A stretch of DNA of 64,000 nt from contig JAFAFR010000037.1 in assembly GCA_023423405.1 (NCBI GenBank), positions 186,001 through 250,000 on the forward strand. Direction: 5' to 3'. Shown in pieces: positions 33,756 to 42,105 of the stretch (its first letter is position 1; each line of letters starts with the position of its first letter). The notes under the pieces are model-generated. The model saw nothing but the letters and a program-made list of their open reading frames with translations. It had not been told where the DNA came from and did not search any database. The position numbers and the translations under genes were made by a program. The DNA comes from Bacteroidota bacterium. Its GTDB lineage: Bacteria; Bacteroidota; Bacteroidia; Chitinophagales; Chitinophagaceae.

Positions 33756-35210
33756 ATGAATCCGGCAAGAATAAACCGCCTGTTAAAACAAAAAGAGCAC
33801 ATCCGCCTTGAATTCAAGGAGGCTGCTACCGCTTTGCCGGGTAATCTTTTTGAAACCATTTGTGCGATGCTGAACAGGGAAGGAGGTGATATTCTTTTAG
33901 GTGTTGATAATGGTGGTAACGTTTCCGGCGTCTACAGTGGCGCAGTTCCCAGAATGGTGACAGACCTCGTCAATCTTTCCAATAATCCGCAGAAACTAGA
34001 CCCGCCATTTATTCTTTTTCCGCAGGTATACGATGTTGATGGCTGTAAGTTGATCCATATACAGGTGCCGGCGAGTTCACAGGTGCATAAAACCGGCAAT
34101 GTCATCTACGACCGCAGCAATGATGGGGATTTTAAAGTAGAGCAGCCGCATCGGATTGCAGAGCTGGCTAACCGTAAACGCAATCATTATACGGAAGGGA
34201 TTATTTATCCAGTTTTGCGACTGGAAGATTTTAAGCAGGAGCTCTTTGTCAAAGTACGCAATCTTATCCGCAGCAACAACCCGGCTCATCCCTGGTTGGC
34301 ATTGGATAATCAGCAGATGCTGGAGATTTCGGGTTTGTGGAAAAAAGATTATCAGAATGGGCAGGAAGGATTTACACTGGCTGCTGCCTTGTTGTTGGGC
34401 AAGGGTGAAATTATTCAGCAGATCATACCGCACTATAAGATAGATGCACTGGCGAGAATAAACAATACAGAACGCTATGATGACAGGCTATATATCCAGA
34501 CCAATCTTGTAGAAGCCTATGAACTGTTAATGGATTTTGTAACCCGCCATTTACCAGACAAATTTTACCTGGAAGGGGACCGGAGGATAAGTTTGCGTAG
34601 CACCATATTCAGGGAAATTGTTGCCAATCTTATCATCCACCGGGAATACACCAATGCTGCTCCAGCCACTCTTATCATTTATCCCGATCGCGTCGAGACC
34701 GGGAATGCCAATAACCCGCATGGTGAAGGTCCAATTGATCCCAACAATTTTATTCCTTTCCCTAAAAACCCGCTGATCGCAAAATTCTTTATTCAGCTTG
34801 GCCGGGCGGAAGAATTGGGTTCTGGCATATTGACTACCAGCCGTTTAACCAAAGTCTATGCGGGCAAAGGCAGAGCGATATTTATAGAAGGAGACACCTT
34901 TAAAACAATTGTGCCTCTACCTGACAGCAAGGTTATTGCAGTAGAGGGTACTGTAAATGACACGATAAATGACACGATAAATGACACGATAAGCAACGTT
35001 ATAAAAGAGAGATTAAGTAGGACTGTAAAACTACTGCTAGAAAATCCGGGGATGAAAGTAAATGAATTAATTGAACAATTGGACGTGTCTGAGCGAACTG
35101 CAAAGCGAGACCTGGAGAAAATCCGGGTATTGGTAGAGTATAGAGGCAGTAAGAAAACGGGAGGATATTTTCTAACCGACTATATGCTCTCAAAGCTGGA
35201 AAAAAATTAG
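33756..35210 (+). CDS. AlbA_2/Schlafen-type DNA-binding regulator with NDTI repeats and winged helix
   Basis: From the ATG at 33756 the product is 484 residues; the frame opens at 33672 but the first 28 residues do not fit. The N-terminal AlbA_2 domain shows IRLEFKEAATALPGNLFETICAMLNREGGDILLGVDNGG, as in RecG-like ATP-binding regulators. A central domain (RSTIFREIVANLIIHREYTNA near 290-310) is typical of the same family. Residues 401-412 are NDTI three times, encoded by three identical 12-base units. A C-terminal helix-turn-helix (NELIEQLDVSERTAKRDLEKI) follows. The gene is AT-rich against its neighbours, and no partner gene is adjacent. Confidence 0.85.
   Translation: MNPARINRLLKQKEHIRLEFKEAATALPGNLFETICAMLNREGGDILLGVDNGGNVSGVYSGAVPRMVTDLVNLSNNPQKLDPPFILFPQVYDVDGCKLIHIQVPASSQVHKTGNVIYDRSNDGDFKVEQPHRIAELANRKRNHYTEGIIYPVLRLEDFKQELFVKVRNLIRSNNPAHPWLALDNQQMLEISGLWKKDYQNGQEGFTLAAALLLGKGEIIQQIIPHYKIDALARINNTERYDDRLYIQTNLVEAYELLMDFVTRHLPDKFYLEGDRRISLRSTIFREIVANLIIHREYTNAAPATLIIYPDRVETGNANNPHGEGPIDPNNFIPFPKNPLIAKFFIQLGRAEELGSGILTTSRLTKVYAGKGRAIFIEGDTFKTIVPLPDSKVIAVEGTVNDTINDTINDTISNVIKERLSRTVKLLLENPGMKVNELIEQLDVSERTAKRDLEKIRVLVEYRGSKKTGGYFLTDYMLSKLEKN
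34956..34991 (+). repeat. Three tandem 12-base units coding NDTI
   Basis: AATGACACGATA is repeated three times exactly in frame. Copy-number change would add or remove four residues without a frameshift. Confidence 0.9.
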
Positions 35211-35244
35211 TAGTTAAAACCACTATTCTTGTTGAAAGTAAACC

Positions 35245-35823
35245 CTACTCCCCTGAGCCAAACTGCTTGTAGTAGGCATCCAGGGCTTCATAATATTCCT
35301 TACCGTATTTGCGGATGATGGGCTCTTTGAGGAACTGGTACACGGGCACTTTCAGCTTTTTGCCCAGGGCGCAGGCGGGACTGCAGAGCGTTTCCCTCGG
35401 TTCGTAGTTCAGCATTTCGTATTCCCTGCCTTTTTTGATGCGGATGGGAAACAGGTGGCAACTGATGGGTTTTTTCCAGCTTATCTTACCCTCGTTGTAG
35501 GCTTGTTCAAAAGCGCATTTGATGATGCCGTTTCCATCGCGGTAACCATAGGAGCACATGCCGTCATCGTTGGCGGGCGTCACCCAGCCGAATTGTGTAT
35601 CGTACTGGTAGCGGCCCGCGCGGGCAATGTGGCGAATGCCTTCCTTTGTCAGGTAGGGCTCCACGATGTCGTAGACCTGGTTGATGATGTCGAGCTCGGC
35701 GGTTTCCAGCGGAGCGCCGGTATCGCCGTCTTCGCAGCAACCGCCTTTGCAGCGCGACAGGTCGCAGACGAATTTCTCCTCCACTATTTCATCACTCACC
35801 AGGGTATGCTCAATGGCGATCAT
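35245..35823 (-). CDS. DUF3109-family cysteine-rich protein
   Basis: The 192-residue protein begins MIAIEHTLVSDEIVEEKFVCDLSRCKGGCCEDGDTG, the signature of DUF3109 proteins, with a CX4CX3CC cluster near residues 20-30. Other cysteines lie at about 88, 100, 120 and 143-147, so a metal site is likely. No catalytic role is known. It has no signal peptide. A -7 box (TACCTTTG on the minus strand) ends 11 bases before its ATG. The frame starts 62 bases from the divergent serine hydrolase. Confidence 0.85.
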   Translation of the reverse strand: MIAIEHTLVSDEIVEEKFVCDLSRCKGGCCEDGDTGAPLETAELDIINQVYDIVEPYLTKEGIRHIARAGRYQYDTQFGWVTPANDDGMCSYGYRDGNGIIKCAFEQAYNEGKISWKKPISCHLFPIRIKKGREYEMLNYEPRETLCSPACALGKKLKVPVYQFLKEPIIRKYGKEYYEALDAYYKQFGSGE

Positions 35824-35834
35824 AGTTCTTTTTG

Positions 35835-35842
35835 CAAAGGTA
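35835..35842 (-). promoter_or_regulatory. -7 box before the DUF3109 gene
   Basis: On the minus strand it reads TACCTTTG, a full TAnnTTTG match. The leader would be only a few bases long. Confidence 0.5.
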
Positions 35843-35885
35843 ACTTATACGCAATAATCCTTATCTTATTGCAACAATTCAATAT

Positions 35886-37169
35886 ATGCGATTTCACCTG
35901 ATAACCCTGGTTACAGCAGTATTTCTTTGTTTTGCCGGCAGCGGACAGGTGGCCCTGCAGCCGCTGGACAAAGCAGCCGGCAATGTCCCGGCCTTCAAAA
36001 GAATGGACCAGATTGTTCAGCAATACATCGACAGCCAATGGATGGCAGGCGCCACCCTGCTGGTGGCGCAGGACGGAAAGATCATTTACCACCAGGCGAT
36101 GGGCGTCAGTAACCTGAAGACAAAAAAGAAAATGCGGATGGATAATATTTTCCGCATCGCCTCTCAAACCAAGGCCATCACCAGCGCAGCACTGATGATC
36201 CTGTTCGATGAAGGCAGGCTGCTGCTGGATGATCCCGTTTCCAAATACATTCCTGCTTTTGCGGAAACGAAAGTGTTGAACCAATTCAACGAAAAGGATT
36301 CAGGATATACTACGGTTCCGCTGAAAACACCCATAACCATCAGGCATCTCCTTACACATACATCGGGCATTGGATATGCACAGATCGGATCGCCTGCCTA
36401 TAGTATCCTGGCGGCGAAAGCCGGTGTGATAGCGGGACTGGGTGTGCCCGGCTATTCGCTGGCCGACCAGGTGAACCGCATCGCCACCCTGCCGCTGGAA
36501 CACCAGCCGGGGGAACGGTTCACGTACGGACTGAACCTGGATGTGCTGGGATACCTTATTGAAGTGGTAAGCGGCCGGCCGCTGGACGCTTTTATGCGCG
36601 AGCGTATTTTTGAACCGCTGGGCATGAATGATACCTGGTTCTACCTGCCCAACCGGCTGCAGAACAGGCTGGTTTCGCTGATCACGATCGACTCTACTAC
36701 GGGCCGGTTAAAAAATGCGCCGGAGTTCCTCGATTTCGGCGGTTTTGCTTTTGACACAGACTACCCCCTGCGAAAGGGCAAATTCTTTGCCGGAGGCGCG
36801 GGGCTGGTATCTACCGCATACGACTATGCGCTTTTTATGCAGATGATACTCAATGGCGGCACTTACAATGGCAGGCGCATCCTCAGCAAAAACGCCGTGC
36901 AGTTGATGACCATGAACCAGATCGGCTCCGTTATGATGGGCGAGAATAAATTCGGGCTGGGTTTTGGCATTGTCACCGCCGAAGGCGCTGCCAAACTGGG
37001 CAAGGGCGAAGGCTCGCTCGAGTGGGGCGGCGCTTTCAGCTCTTCCTATTGGATCGATCCAAAACGCAAGCTGGTGGCGCAGTTGTTCATTAACCAGATG
37101 CCCATGGAACACGGTGATATCCACCAGAAATTTGTGGCGCAGGTGAATGCCGCAGTGCCGCTGGAATGA
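35886..37169 (+). CDS. Serine hydrolase, family VIII esterase/class C beta-lactamase-like
   Basis: The 427-residue product has a signal peptide (residues 1-20, ending FAGSGQ). The nucleophile pair is Ser93 and Lys96 in ASQTK, with a general-base tyrosine in FTYGLNLDVLG near 218. EWGGAFSSSYWIDP near 380 replaces the KTG of beta-lactamases, as in family VIII carboxylesterases such as EstB. Such enzymes hydrolyse esters or small amides; antibiotic resistance should not be assumed. It is monocistronic and divergent from the DUF3109 gene. Confidence 0.9.
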   Translation: MRFHLITLVTAVFLCFAGSGQVALQPLDKAAGNVPAFKRMDQIVQQYIDSQWMAGATLLVAQDGKIIYHQAMGVSNLKTKKKMRMDNIFRIASQTKAITSAALMILFDEGRLLLDDPVSKYIPAFAETKVLNQFNEKDSGYTTVPLKTPITIRHLLTHTSGIGYAQIGSPAYSILAAKAGVIAGLGVPGYSLADQVNRIATLPLEHQPGERFTYGLNLDVLGYLIEVVSGRPLDAFMRERIFEPLGMNDTWFYLPNRLQNRLVSLITIDSTTGRLKNAPEFLDFGGFAFDTDYPLRKGKFFAGGAGLVSTAYDYALFMQMILNGGTYNGRRILSKNAVQLMTMNQIGSVMMGENKFGLGFGIVTAEGAAKLGKGEGSLEWGGAFSSSYWIDPKRKLVAQLFINQMPMEHGDIHQKFVAQVNAAVPLE

Positions 37170-37194
37170 GGACCGGTTTCAGGTTTTCAGTCCC

Positions 37195-37437
37195 TTACCC
37201 AAAAAAATCGTGCAATAACTCATCCCGGCTCTTACCAAAATGGCTGGCAACATCCGTGAGGATCGCAGACAATGTTCCTATCTTAAGCGGATCATGGTGA
37301 GGAATGGTGATATGGTGCTGTCCATTCAGTTCAGTGGTCAGGCGGATATGACTGCCGGTTTGCCGGGTTACTATATACCCATAAGGCTTCAGGTATTTGA
37401 TAAGCGCCAGACCACTTAGGTCGCGGGGAATTTTCAT
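37195..37437 (-). CDS. hicA: HicA-type toxin (mRNA interferase)
   Basis: The 80-residue product has the HicA double-stranded-RNA-binding fold: an IPRDLSGLALIKYLKPYGYIVTRQTGSHIRL start, then the catalytic His28 region (GSHIRL) and HHDPLKIGTLSAIL. HicA cuts mRNA independent of ribosomes when HicB is lost. Its start overlaps the last four bases of the upstream hicB, so the antitoxin gene is translated first and the toxin is coupled to it. This order (hicB before hicA) is the less common one. Confidence 0.88.
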   Translation of the reverse strand: MKIPRDLSGLALIKYLKPYGYIVTRQTGSHIRLTTELNGQHHITIPHHDPLKIGTLSAILTDVASHFGKSRDELLHDFFG

Positions 37438-37637
37438 GCAGCAATCACTTCTTCCCTGACGATATGCAACCGGACGATCCTCCTCTTTTCGTCGTCATAG
37501 TGACAACGAACGGCATCCACAACTGCCGCTTTTAACGCTTCAAGCGTTTCGCCCTGAGTATAAATGGATACCCCCACCCCCCTGGCCGTATAGCCACCTT
37601 CAGGACTTTCTTCTACCATAAAAATCAGCTCTTCCAT
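37434..37637 (-). CDS. hicB: HicB-type antitoxin, short form
   Basis: The 67-residue product has the partial-RNase H fold of HicB (MEELIFMVEESPEGGYTARGVGVSIYTQGETLEALKAAV). It lacks the C-terminal ribbon-helix-helix or helix-turn-helix DNA-binding part found in longer HicB proteins, so autorepression may need another protein. The conserved Tyr and Gly in GGYTARG fit the HicA-binding surface. The stop overlaps the toxin start by four bases. Confidence 0.82.
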   Translation of the reverse strand: MEELIFMVEESPEGGYTARGVGVSIYTQGETLEALKAAVVDAVRCHYDDEKRRIVRLHIVREEVIAA

Positions 37638-37901
37638 ATAAACTCAGGTTGTGATGATAACGAACAGGCGCTGCGGATGGTTGGAAATTGAAAAATCGTC
37701 CTCCGGAACCGATGCCTGGCTGTCTGGTAAAGATAACCATTTAGTACTAAAGCCGGGCATTATCCGTCAATCCGGAACTGGAGCCCAACAGAATTACCAC
37801 AGCATATGGTCCAATGTCAGGCCCCACTATTGGCTATGCCCATTAGCAGCCCGCGTTTCTCTGTCATACTTTTGATGTTACACAAATATAGTTGACATAG
37901 T

Positions 37902-38219
37902 TTGATTTCTCTTTCCATTCGTCGCTCACATGGGCTGGCTGCCTATTCTTATGACGAGGAAAAACAAACCCACGAGTGGTTCACCAAGACATCACGGGTA
38001 GTTATCTTCTTTTACAGAAACATTAAAGGCGTGGATGAAAACAGCAGCATATATGCCATAGAATTATTAAATAAGACAGGAGATCTATTGAAGAAAATTA
38101 ATCTTGAAAAAGCGCAGGGCGCCTATCAAATAAATGTGCAAAGCCTTAAACCAGACATATATTATTTGAGGCTTTACAATGGAAAAACCTGGGAGGTTCA
38201 ACAAGTACTAATCCAATAG
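37902..38219 (+). pseudogene. Orphan T9SS type A C-terminal sorting domain
   Basis: The 105-residue frame starts at a TTG directly after an in-frame stop. From about residue 48 the text reads SIYAIELLNKTGDLLKK, then GAYQINVQSLKPDIYYLRLYNGKTWEVQQVLIQ at the very end, which is the beta-sandwich sorting domain of proteins exported by the type IX system. The first 47 residues resemble nothing known, and no signal peptide or catalytic domain precedes it. A real T9SS cargo needs a long N-terminal part, so this is probably the 3' remnant of a lost gene. A terminator follows 30 bases downstream. Confidence 0.65.
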
Positions 38220-38249
38220 TATTTATTAGACAATACTCACGAAAGTAGC

Positions 38250-38288
38250 ATGGGTGCTGGCTATTTAACCGGCACCCATTTTATTTTC
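38250..38288 (+). terminator. Intrinsic terminator after the T9SS-domain fragment
   Basis: ATGGGTGCTGG pairs with CCGGCACCCAT (one G-T pair) around an eight-base loop, followed by TTTATTTT. It is preserved although the gene before it looks broken. Confidence 0.85.
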
Positions 38289-38345
38289 TCATAGACACTT
38301 TGGAACCCAAAACACCCCATAAATCAGGTTGTGATAAATAATACC

Positions 38346-38999
38346 TCAGCGCCAACGCAGCGTATTGATCAGATGCTGCATATCTTCTTTCAGGAAATTG
38401 TTTACCGGCCGCAGCGAATCCTCATTGGGTGCAGCATCAAAATAGAGCGCGCCGCGCAGGAAATGTTTCACCGTATCGCTCAGCAGGAACTGGTTGGCCG
38501 TTGCCGTATTGCCGCCGATGCGGAAGAACACTCCGTGAAGGCCGTTGGGTGTTTCAAAAACACTGTCTTCAATGGCGCTGGCCTTATAAGAATGTTTGAA
38601 AGAAAGTGTATAGGAACCGTTCAGTAATTTGTCGAAACGGTTGATGCCAATGGAATCCACGTACTGCCCCGCCGCATTTCTAACCTTGTACCTGGCCTTG
38701 CCGCCGATCTCGTTATAACTGAGATAGATCCTTCCGCCGAGGGAGGGGATATCGAGGTTGATCCAGTACGGGTTTTCGGGCTGCTCTTCAAAATAGGTAC
38801 TGTCGCGCGTGATCGTTGCATACACCGGGTACTCAAAGCTGAAGGGAAAGCCGGCGCTGTCGAATGTACGGTACTGGTGCCCGGGGAGGTTGATCCGGAA
38901 ATAGCCGCGGGGTTTGGGCGTATACGGACTATTGCATGCCACCAGGCAAAAGAGCGAAAGGGCCAGGCACTGGCAGATGGGTTTGAAAAATACACGCAT
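38346..38999 (-). CDS. gldD: Gliding motility lipoprotein GldD
   Basis: GldD is one of the lipoproteins needed for gliding and for the type IX secretion apparatus in Bacteroidota. The 217-residue product has a lipoprotein signal with lipid Cys22 (LFCLVACNS), then the conserved TPKPRGYFRINLP near 28-40, and FPFSFEYPVYATI near 52-64. GNTATANQFLLSDTVKHFLRGALYF near 164-188 is typical. The upstream gene is gldE, with the stop of one and the start of the other three bases apart. This gldE-gldD order is conserved in the phylum. Confidence 0.92.
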   Translation of the reverse strand: MRVFFKPICQCLALSLFCLVACNSPYTPKPRGYFRINLPGHQYRTFDSAGFPFSFEYPVYATITRDSTYFEEQPENPYWINLDIPSLGGRIYLSYNEIGGKARYKVRNAAGQYVDSIGINRFDKLLNGSYTLSFKHSYKASAIEDSVFETPNGLHGVFFRIGGNTATANQFLLSDTVKHFLRGALYFDAAPNEDSLRPVNNFLKEDMQHLINTLRWR

Positions 39000-39001
39000 G
39001 G

Positions 39002-40321
39002 TTATTCCGGGTGGATGATGGTCACTTTAACTTTCTGGATACGGTTGCGGTCGATCTCCTGTACGGTGAAACGGAAATCGCCCACTTCCACCACTTCGTC
39101 GGGGGAAGGGATCTTGCCGGAAATTTCGAGCACCAGTCCCGCGAGTGAATCGCTTTCGCCCCGCACTTTGTCGAAGGTATCGAGAGGCAGTCCCATGGTC
39201 TTGCAAACATCGTTGATCATGGTGCGGCCTTCAAACAGGTAATTGTTATCATCCAGTTTTTTATTGGCGTTTTCTTCGTCGTCGAATTCGTCGCGGATAT
39301 CGCCTATGATCTCTTCCATGATGTCTTCGAGCGTAACGATGCCGCTGGTGCCGCCGAATTCATCCACCACAATGGCGAAATGCGTACGGCGGGTGCGGAA
39401 GTCCTGCAGCAGGTCTTCAATCATTTTCTGCTCGTGCACAAAATAGGGCTGGCGCATGAGGGTATGCCAGTTGAAATCGTCCTTTTCATTTAAGTGGGGA
39501 AGAATGTCTTTGGTATGCACCAGTCCCATTACCTCATCGAGGCTGTTGCGGTACACCGGCACGCGGGAATAGTGCAGCGATTCCAACTGGCGGACCAGTT
39601 CGTGAAAACCAATATCGTAGTTGATGCCACTCACGTCGAGGCGGGTGCGCATGATCTGCTTCACGGTGATATTGCCGAATTTGGCAATGCCGCGCAGGAT
39701 GTTTTTTTCTTCTTCCGAAGCATTGCTGTCTTCTTCCAGCTCTTCAAAATGCGTGCTGCCATAGTTGGCGCCCAGCGATTTCTCAATTCTATCGGTCATG
39801 CCTACCAGCCAACTGCTGATCCTTTTGAAGAGCAGGTGCACAATTTCCACCAGGTAACTGGCATCGCGGGCAAAGCGCAGGTTGTTCTGCGAGGCGTATA
39901 CTTTGGGCAGCACTTCGCCGAAAAGGATGAGGAAAAAAGTAATGAGCACGATCTTGATCAGCACATCTATAAAAGGATAGCTGCTTTTGATGGGCAGTAG
40001 CTGATCGATCAGGAAATTGGAGAGAATGATGGTGGCGATGTTCACCAGGGCGTTGCCGATGCGCAGGGAGCCGAGCAGGAGTTTGGGTTCTTCCAGCAGG
40101 TTGACGATCCTTTTCCATGAACCGCCCTGCTTGGTTTTGAGCATATTGATGTCGCGGTGCGAGAGGCTGAAAAAAGCCACTTCGGCGCCGGAAAGAAAAT
40201 AGGAAACCACCAGCAGGGCCAGGATGAGGATCACGAGCAGGGTTGTTCCCTGCAGGTTGGCTGCCAGCAAAAAAGGAGAACCGATAAACAAAAAAGATGA
40301 CTCCACCGAAACGTAATCCAA
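39002..40321 (-). CDS. gldE: Gliding motility-associated protein GldE (CNNM/CorC-like)
   Basis: The 439-residue product has four membrane segments in a DUF21/CNNM domain at about 25-190 (VILILALLVVSYFLSGAEVAFFSLSHRD near 30-57), two CBS domains at about 215-335 (RVPVYRNSLDEVMGLVHTKDIL), and a C-terminal CorC_HlyC domain (NNYLFEGRTMINDV). Gliding needs GldE in Flavobacterium, where it supports GldD. The start is a TTG at 40321; no ATG precedes the first membrane segment. It lies 46 bases after ssb and is probably in the same transcript. Confidence 0.92.
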   Translation of the reverse strand: MDYVSVESSFLFIGSPFLLAANLQGTTLLVILILALLVVSYFLSGAEVAFFSLSHRDINMLKTKQGGSWKRIVNLLEEPKLLLGSLRIGNALVNIATIILSNFLIDQLLPIKSSYPFIDVLIKIVLITFFLILFGEVLPKVYASQNNLRFARDASYLVEIVHLLFKRISSWLVGMTDRIEKSLGANYGSTHFEELEEDSNASEEEKNILRGIAKFGNITVKQIMRTRLDVSGINYDIGFHELVRQLESLHYSRVPVYRNSLDEVMGLVHTKDILPHLNEKDDFNWHTLMRQPYFVHEQKMIEDLLQDFRTRRTHFAIVVDEFGGTSGIVTLEDIMEEIIGDIRDEFDDEENANKKLDDNNYLFEGRTMINDVCKTMGLPLDTFDKVRGESDSLAGLVLEISGKIPSPDEVVEVGDFRFTVQEIDRNRIQKVKVTIIHPE

Positions 40322-40367
40322 AGCAGTTGATTTATGTCCAGATACAAATTTGCATTAATTTCTGCAT

Positions 40368-40802
40368 TCAGAAAGGCAGATCCTGGTTGGGCTCAGGGGG
40401 CAGGTCGGCGCTGCTCATGCCTTCGAGGCCTTCTCCCGGCACGCCGTTAAAGCCCTGGCCGTGGAGGTCATTCCTTTTGTCGAGCATGATCAGGTTATCG
40501 CCCACCACTTCCGTTGCGAATTTTTTATTTCCTTCCTTGTCCTCCCAACTGCGGGTACGCAATCTTCCTTCGATGTACACCAGGCTGCCTTTGTGCAGGT
40601 ATTTCTGTGCCAGTTCCGCAAGGCCCCTCCAGAGCACTACCGTATGCCATTCGGTTTGGGAGATCAGTTTTCCCGCCCTGTCTTTGTAAGTTTCCGTGGT
40701 TGCCAGCGAAAATTTTGCTACCGCTATATTTCCTTCCAGGAATTGGACATCCGGGTCTTTGCCCAGGTTGCCAATCAGCATCACCCGATTAACGCCTCTC
40801 AT
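40368..40802 (-). CDS. ssb: Single-stranded DNA-binding protein
   Basis: The 144-residue protein starts MRGVNRVMLIGNLGKDPDVQ, with the OB-fold at 1-105 (ATTETYKDRAGKLISQTEWHTVVLWRGLAELAQKYLHKGSLVYIEGRLRTRSWEDKEGNKKF). An acidic C-terminal tail (PPEPNQDLPF) ends in the DLPF form used to recruit repair and replication proteins. It coats single-stranded DNA as a tetramer. Gene neighbours mutY and gldE are the usual ones for the phylum. Confidence 0.95.
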   Translation of the reverse strand: MRGVNRVMLIGNLGKDPDVQFLEGNIAVAKFSLATTETYKDRAGKLISQTEWHTVVLWRGLAELAQKYLHKGSLVYIEGRLRTRSWEDKEGNKKFATEVVGDNLIMLDKRNDLHGQGFNGVPGEGLEGMSSADLPPEPNQDLPF

Positions 40803-40918
40803 ATTTTATCATTTGAGGTTAAGATTCGTCTGTTGTTCTGGTCGTACTCTCTAAAATTAATTTTTTTCAACGGTAATACCTCCTTTTTTCTCACCTGCTG
40901 CCGGTATTCCCCGAATGA

Positions 40919-41977
40919 TCAAAGCGGATGCTCTTCCAGGAAACGGGTGATATAACGGGGAAAAGCGAGCGACCCCAGCCTGTTTCTTTCAACGGCCTGG
41001 AAACCACTGTCTTCGGGAAGCGGGCGGAGCAGTTCCACTTTTATCATGAAGCCCTGGATGCTTTGGTGCGTGAGCTGCTGTTTTCGAAGATCAGATATGG
41101 AAAGAATGCGCACGCGGACGCCGGGAAATCGTTTCGCCAGGTGTTGTTCCCAAACGCCCGGCCCAGGCGCAACGGCGTTGTCCGATTCCCAAAGCACCCA
41201 TTCGTGCAGGCCTTTCCAGATATCGTCGCCGGTTCTTTGCCGCACGTATATGCTGTCTTTAAAGGAAAGAATGAAATAATTAAGGTGGCGCACAGTCCTG
41301 ACCAGGGTTTTGGATTTGACGGGCAGCATGTCGGTCCACCCGTGCCGGTTGGCCTGGCAGTCGGCCGCCTGCACGCAGGTGGCGCAGGCCGGCGCCTGCG
41401 GTTTGCATACCAGGGCGCCGAAGTCCATAATGGCCTGGTTATAAGCAGCGGGATCGTTAAAATCGAGCAGGGCCTGGGCCAGTTGGGCATACATTTTTTT
41501 GCCGTCGGTGGTATCAATGGGGGTACTGATGCCGAAGTAGCGCGACAACACCCGGAAAACATTCCCGTCGAGCACCGCGAAGGGGGCGCCGAAAGCAAAA
41601 GAGGCGATGGCGGCGGCAGTATAGGGCCCCACGCCTTTCAGCGCCAGGATTTTTTCATAGCTGTCGGGGAAGCGGCCGTCCAGTTCAAAATGCACAAAAC
41701 GGGCGGTGGCCAGGAGGTTGCGGCAACGGCTGTAATAACCCAGTCCCTCCCAGCATTTGAACACTTCTTCGTCGGGCGCCATGGCCAGGTGGGCGATGGA
41801 AGGGTACTGGCGGATGAACTTCTCATAATAGGCCAGGCCCTGCTCCACGCGGGTTTGTTGGAGGATGACCTCGCTCAGCCAGATCCGGTAAGGATCCTTT
41901 TCCCCTTTCCAGGGCATTTTCCGGGTATTGGATCGTCGGTTCCATTCGAGGAGGAGACCGGTGAAATCTTTTTGCAT
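40919..41977 (-). CDS. mutY: A/G-specific adenine DNA glycosylase MutY
   Basis: MutY removes adenine mispaired with 8-oxoguanine. The 352 residues have the catalytic Glu in EVILQQTRVEQ near 36-46, the helix-hairpin-helix LKGVGPYTAAAIASFAFG near 113-130, and the catalytic Asp in LDGNVFRVLSR. The 4Fe-4S cluster cysteines are spaced C-X6-C-X2-C-X5-C near 192-208 (CKPQAPACATCVQAADC). A C-terminal NUDIX-like domain (about 235-350) recognises 8-oxoguanine. It is transcribed away from the HU gene. Confidence 0.95.
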   Translation of the reverse strand: MQKDFTGLLLEWNRRSNTRKMPWKGEKDPYRIWLSEVILQQTRVEQGLAYYEKFIRQYPSIAHLAMAPDEEVFKCWEGLGYYSRCRNLLATARFVHFELDGRFPDSYEKILALKGVGPYTAAAIASFAFGAPFAVLDGNVFRVLSRYFGISTPIDTTDGKKMYAQLAQALLDFNDPAAYNQAIMDFGALVCKPQAPACATCVQAADCQANRHGWTDMLPVKSKTLVRTVRHLNYFILSFKDSIYVRQRTGDDIWKGLHEWVLWESDNAVAPGPGVWEQHLAKRFPGVRVRILSISDLRKQQLTHQSIQGFMIKVELLRPLPEDSGFQAVERNRLGSLAFPRYITRFLEEHPL

Positions 41978-42105
41978 AATTACACACCAAAAAATATTTC
42001 AATATAATTCAAAATCAATAAATTGCATAAGTGTTGCACGGGTAAAAAGATTCACTTATATTAACAAACAAATTCATATTTGTAGGAGACTCAAAACAGG
42101 GCAAT

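Larger units (their letters stand above)
37644..38335. repeat. Two copies of TCAGGTTGTGAT bracketing the T9SS-domain fragment
   Basis: TCAGGTTGTGAT occurs at 37644-37655 and 38324-38335, 680 bases apart, with partly similar flanks (ATAAA before it). The interval holds the orphan sorting-domain frame, its terminator and no other gene. The copies could be scars of an insertion or excision. Confidence 0.4.

Noticed and set aside
35886..37169. The serine hydrolase as an antibiotic-resistance beta-lactamase
   Set aside because: It has SxxK and the Tyr motif, but WGG in place of KTG, as in family VIII esterases. Resistance is not supported.
37651..37875. A 74-residue plus-strand frame next to hicB
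   Set aside because: It has no similarity I can see, starts inside the TCAGGTTGTGAT repeat, and lacks promoter and terminator.
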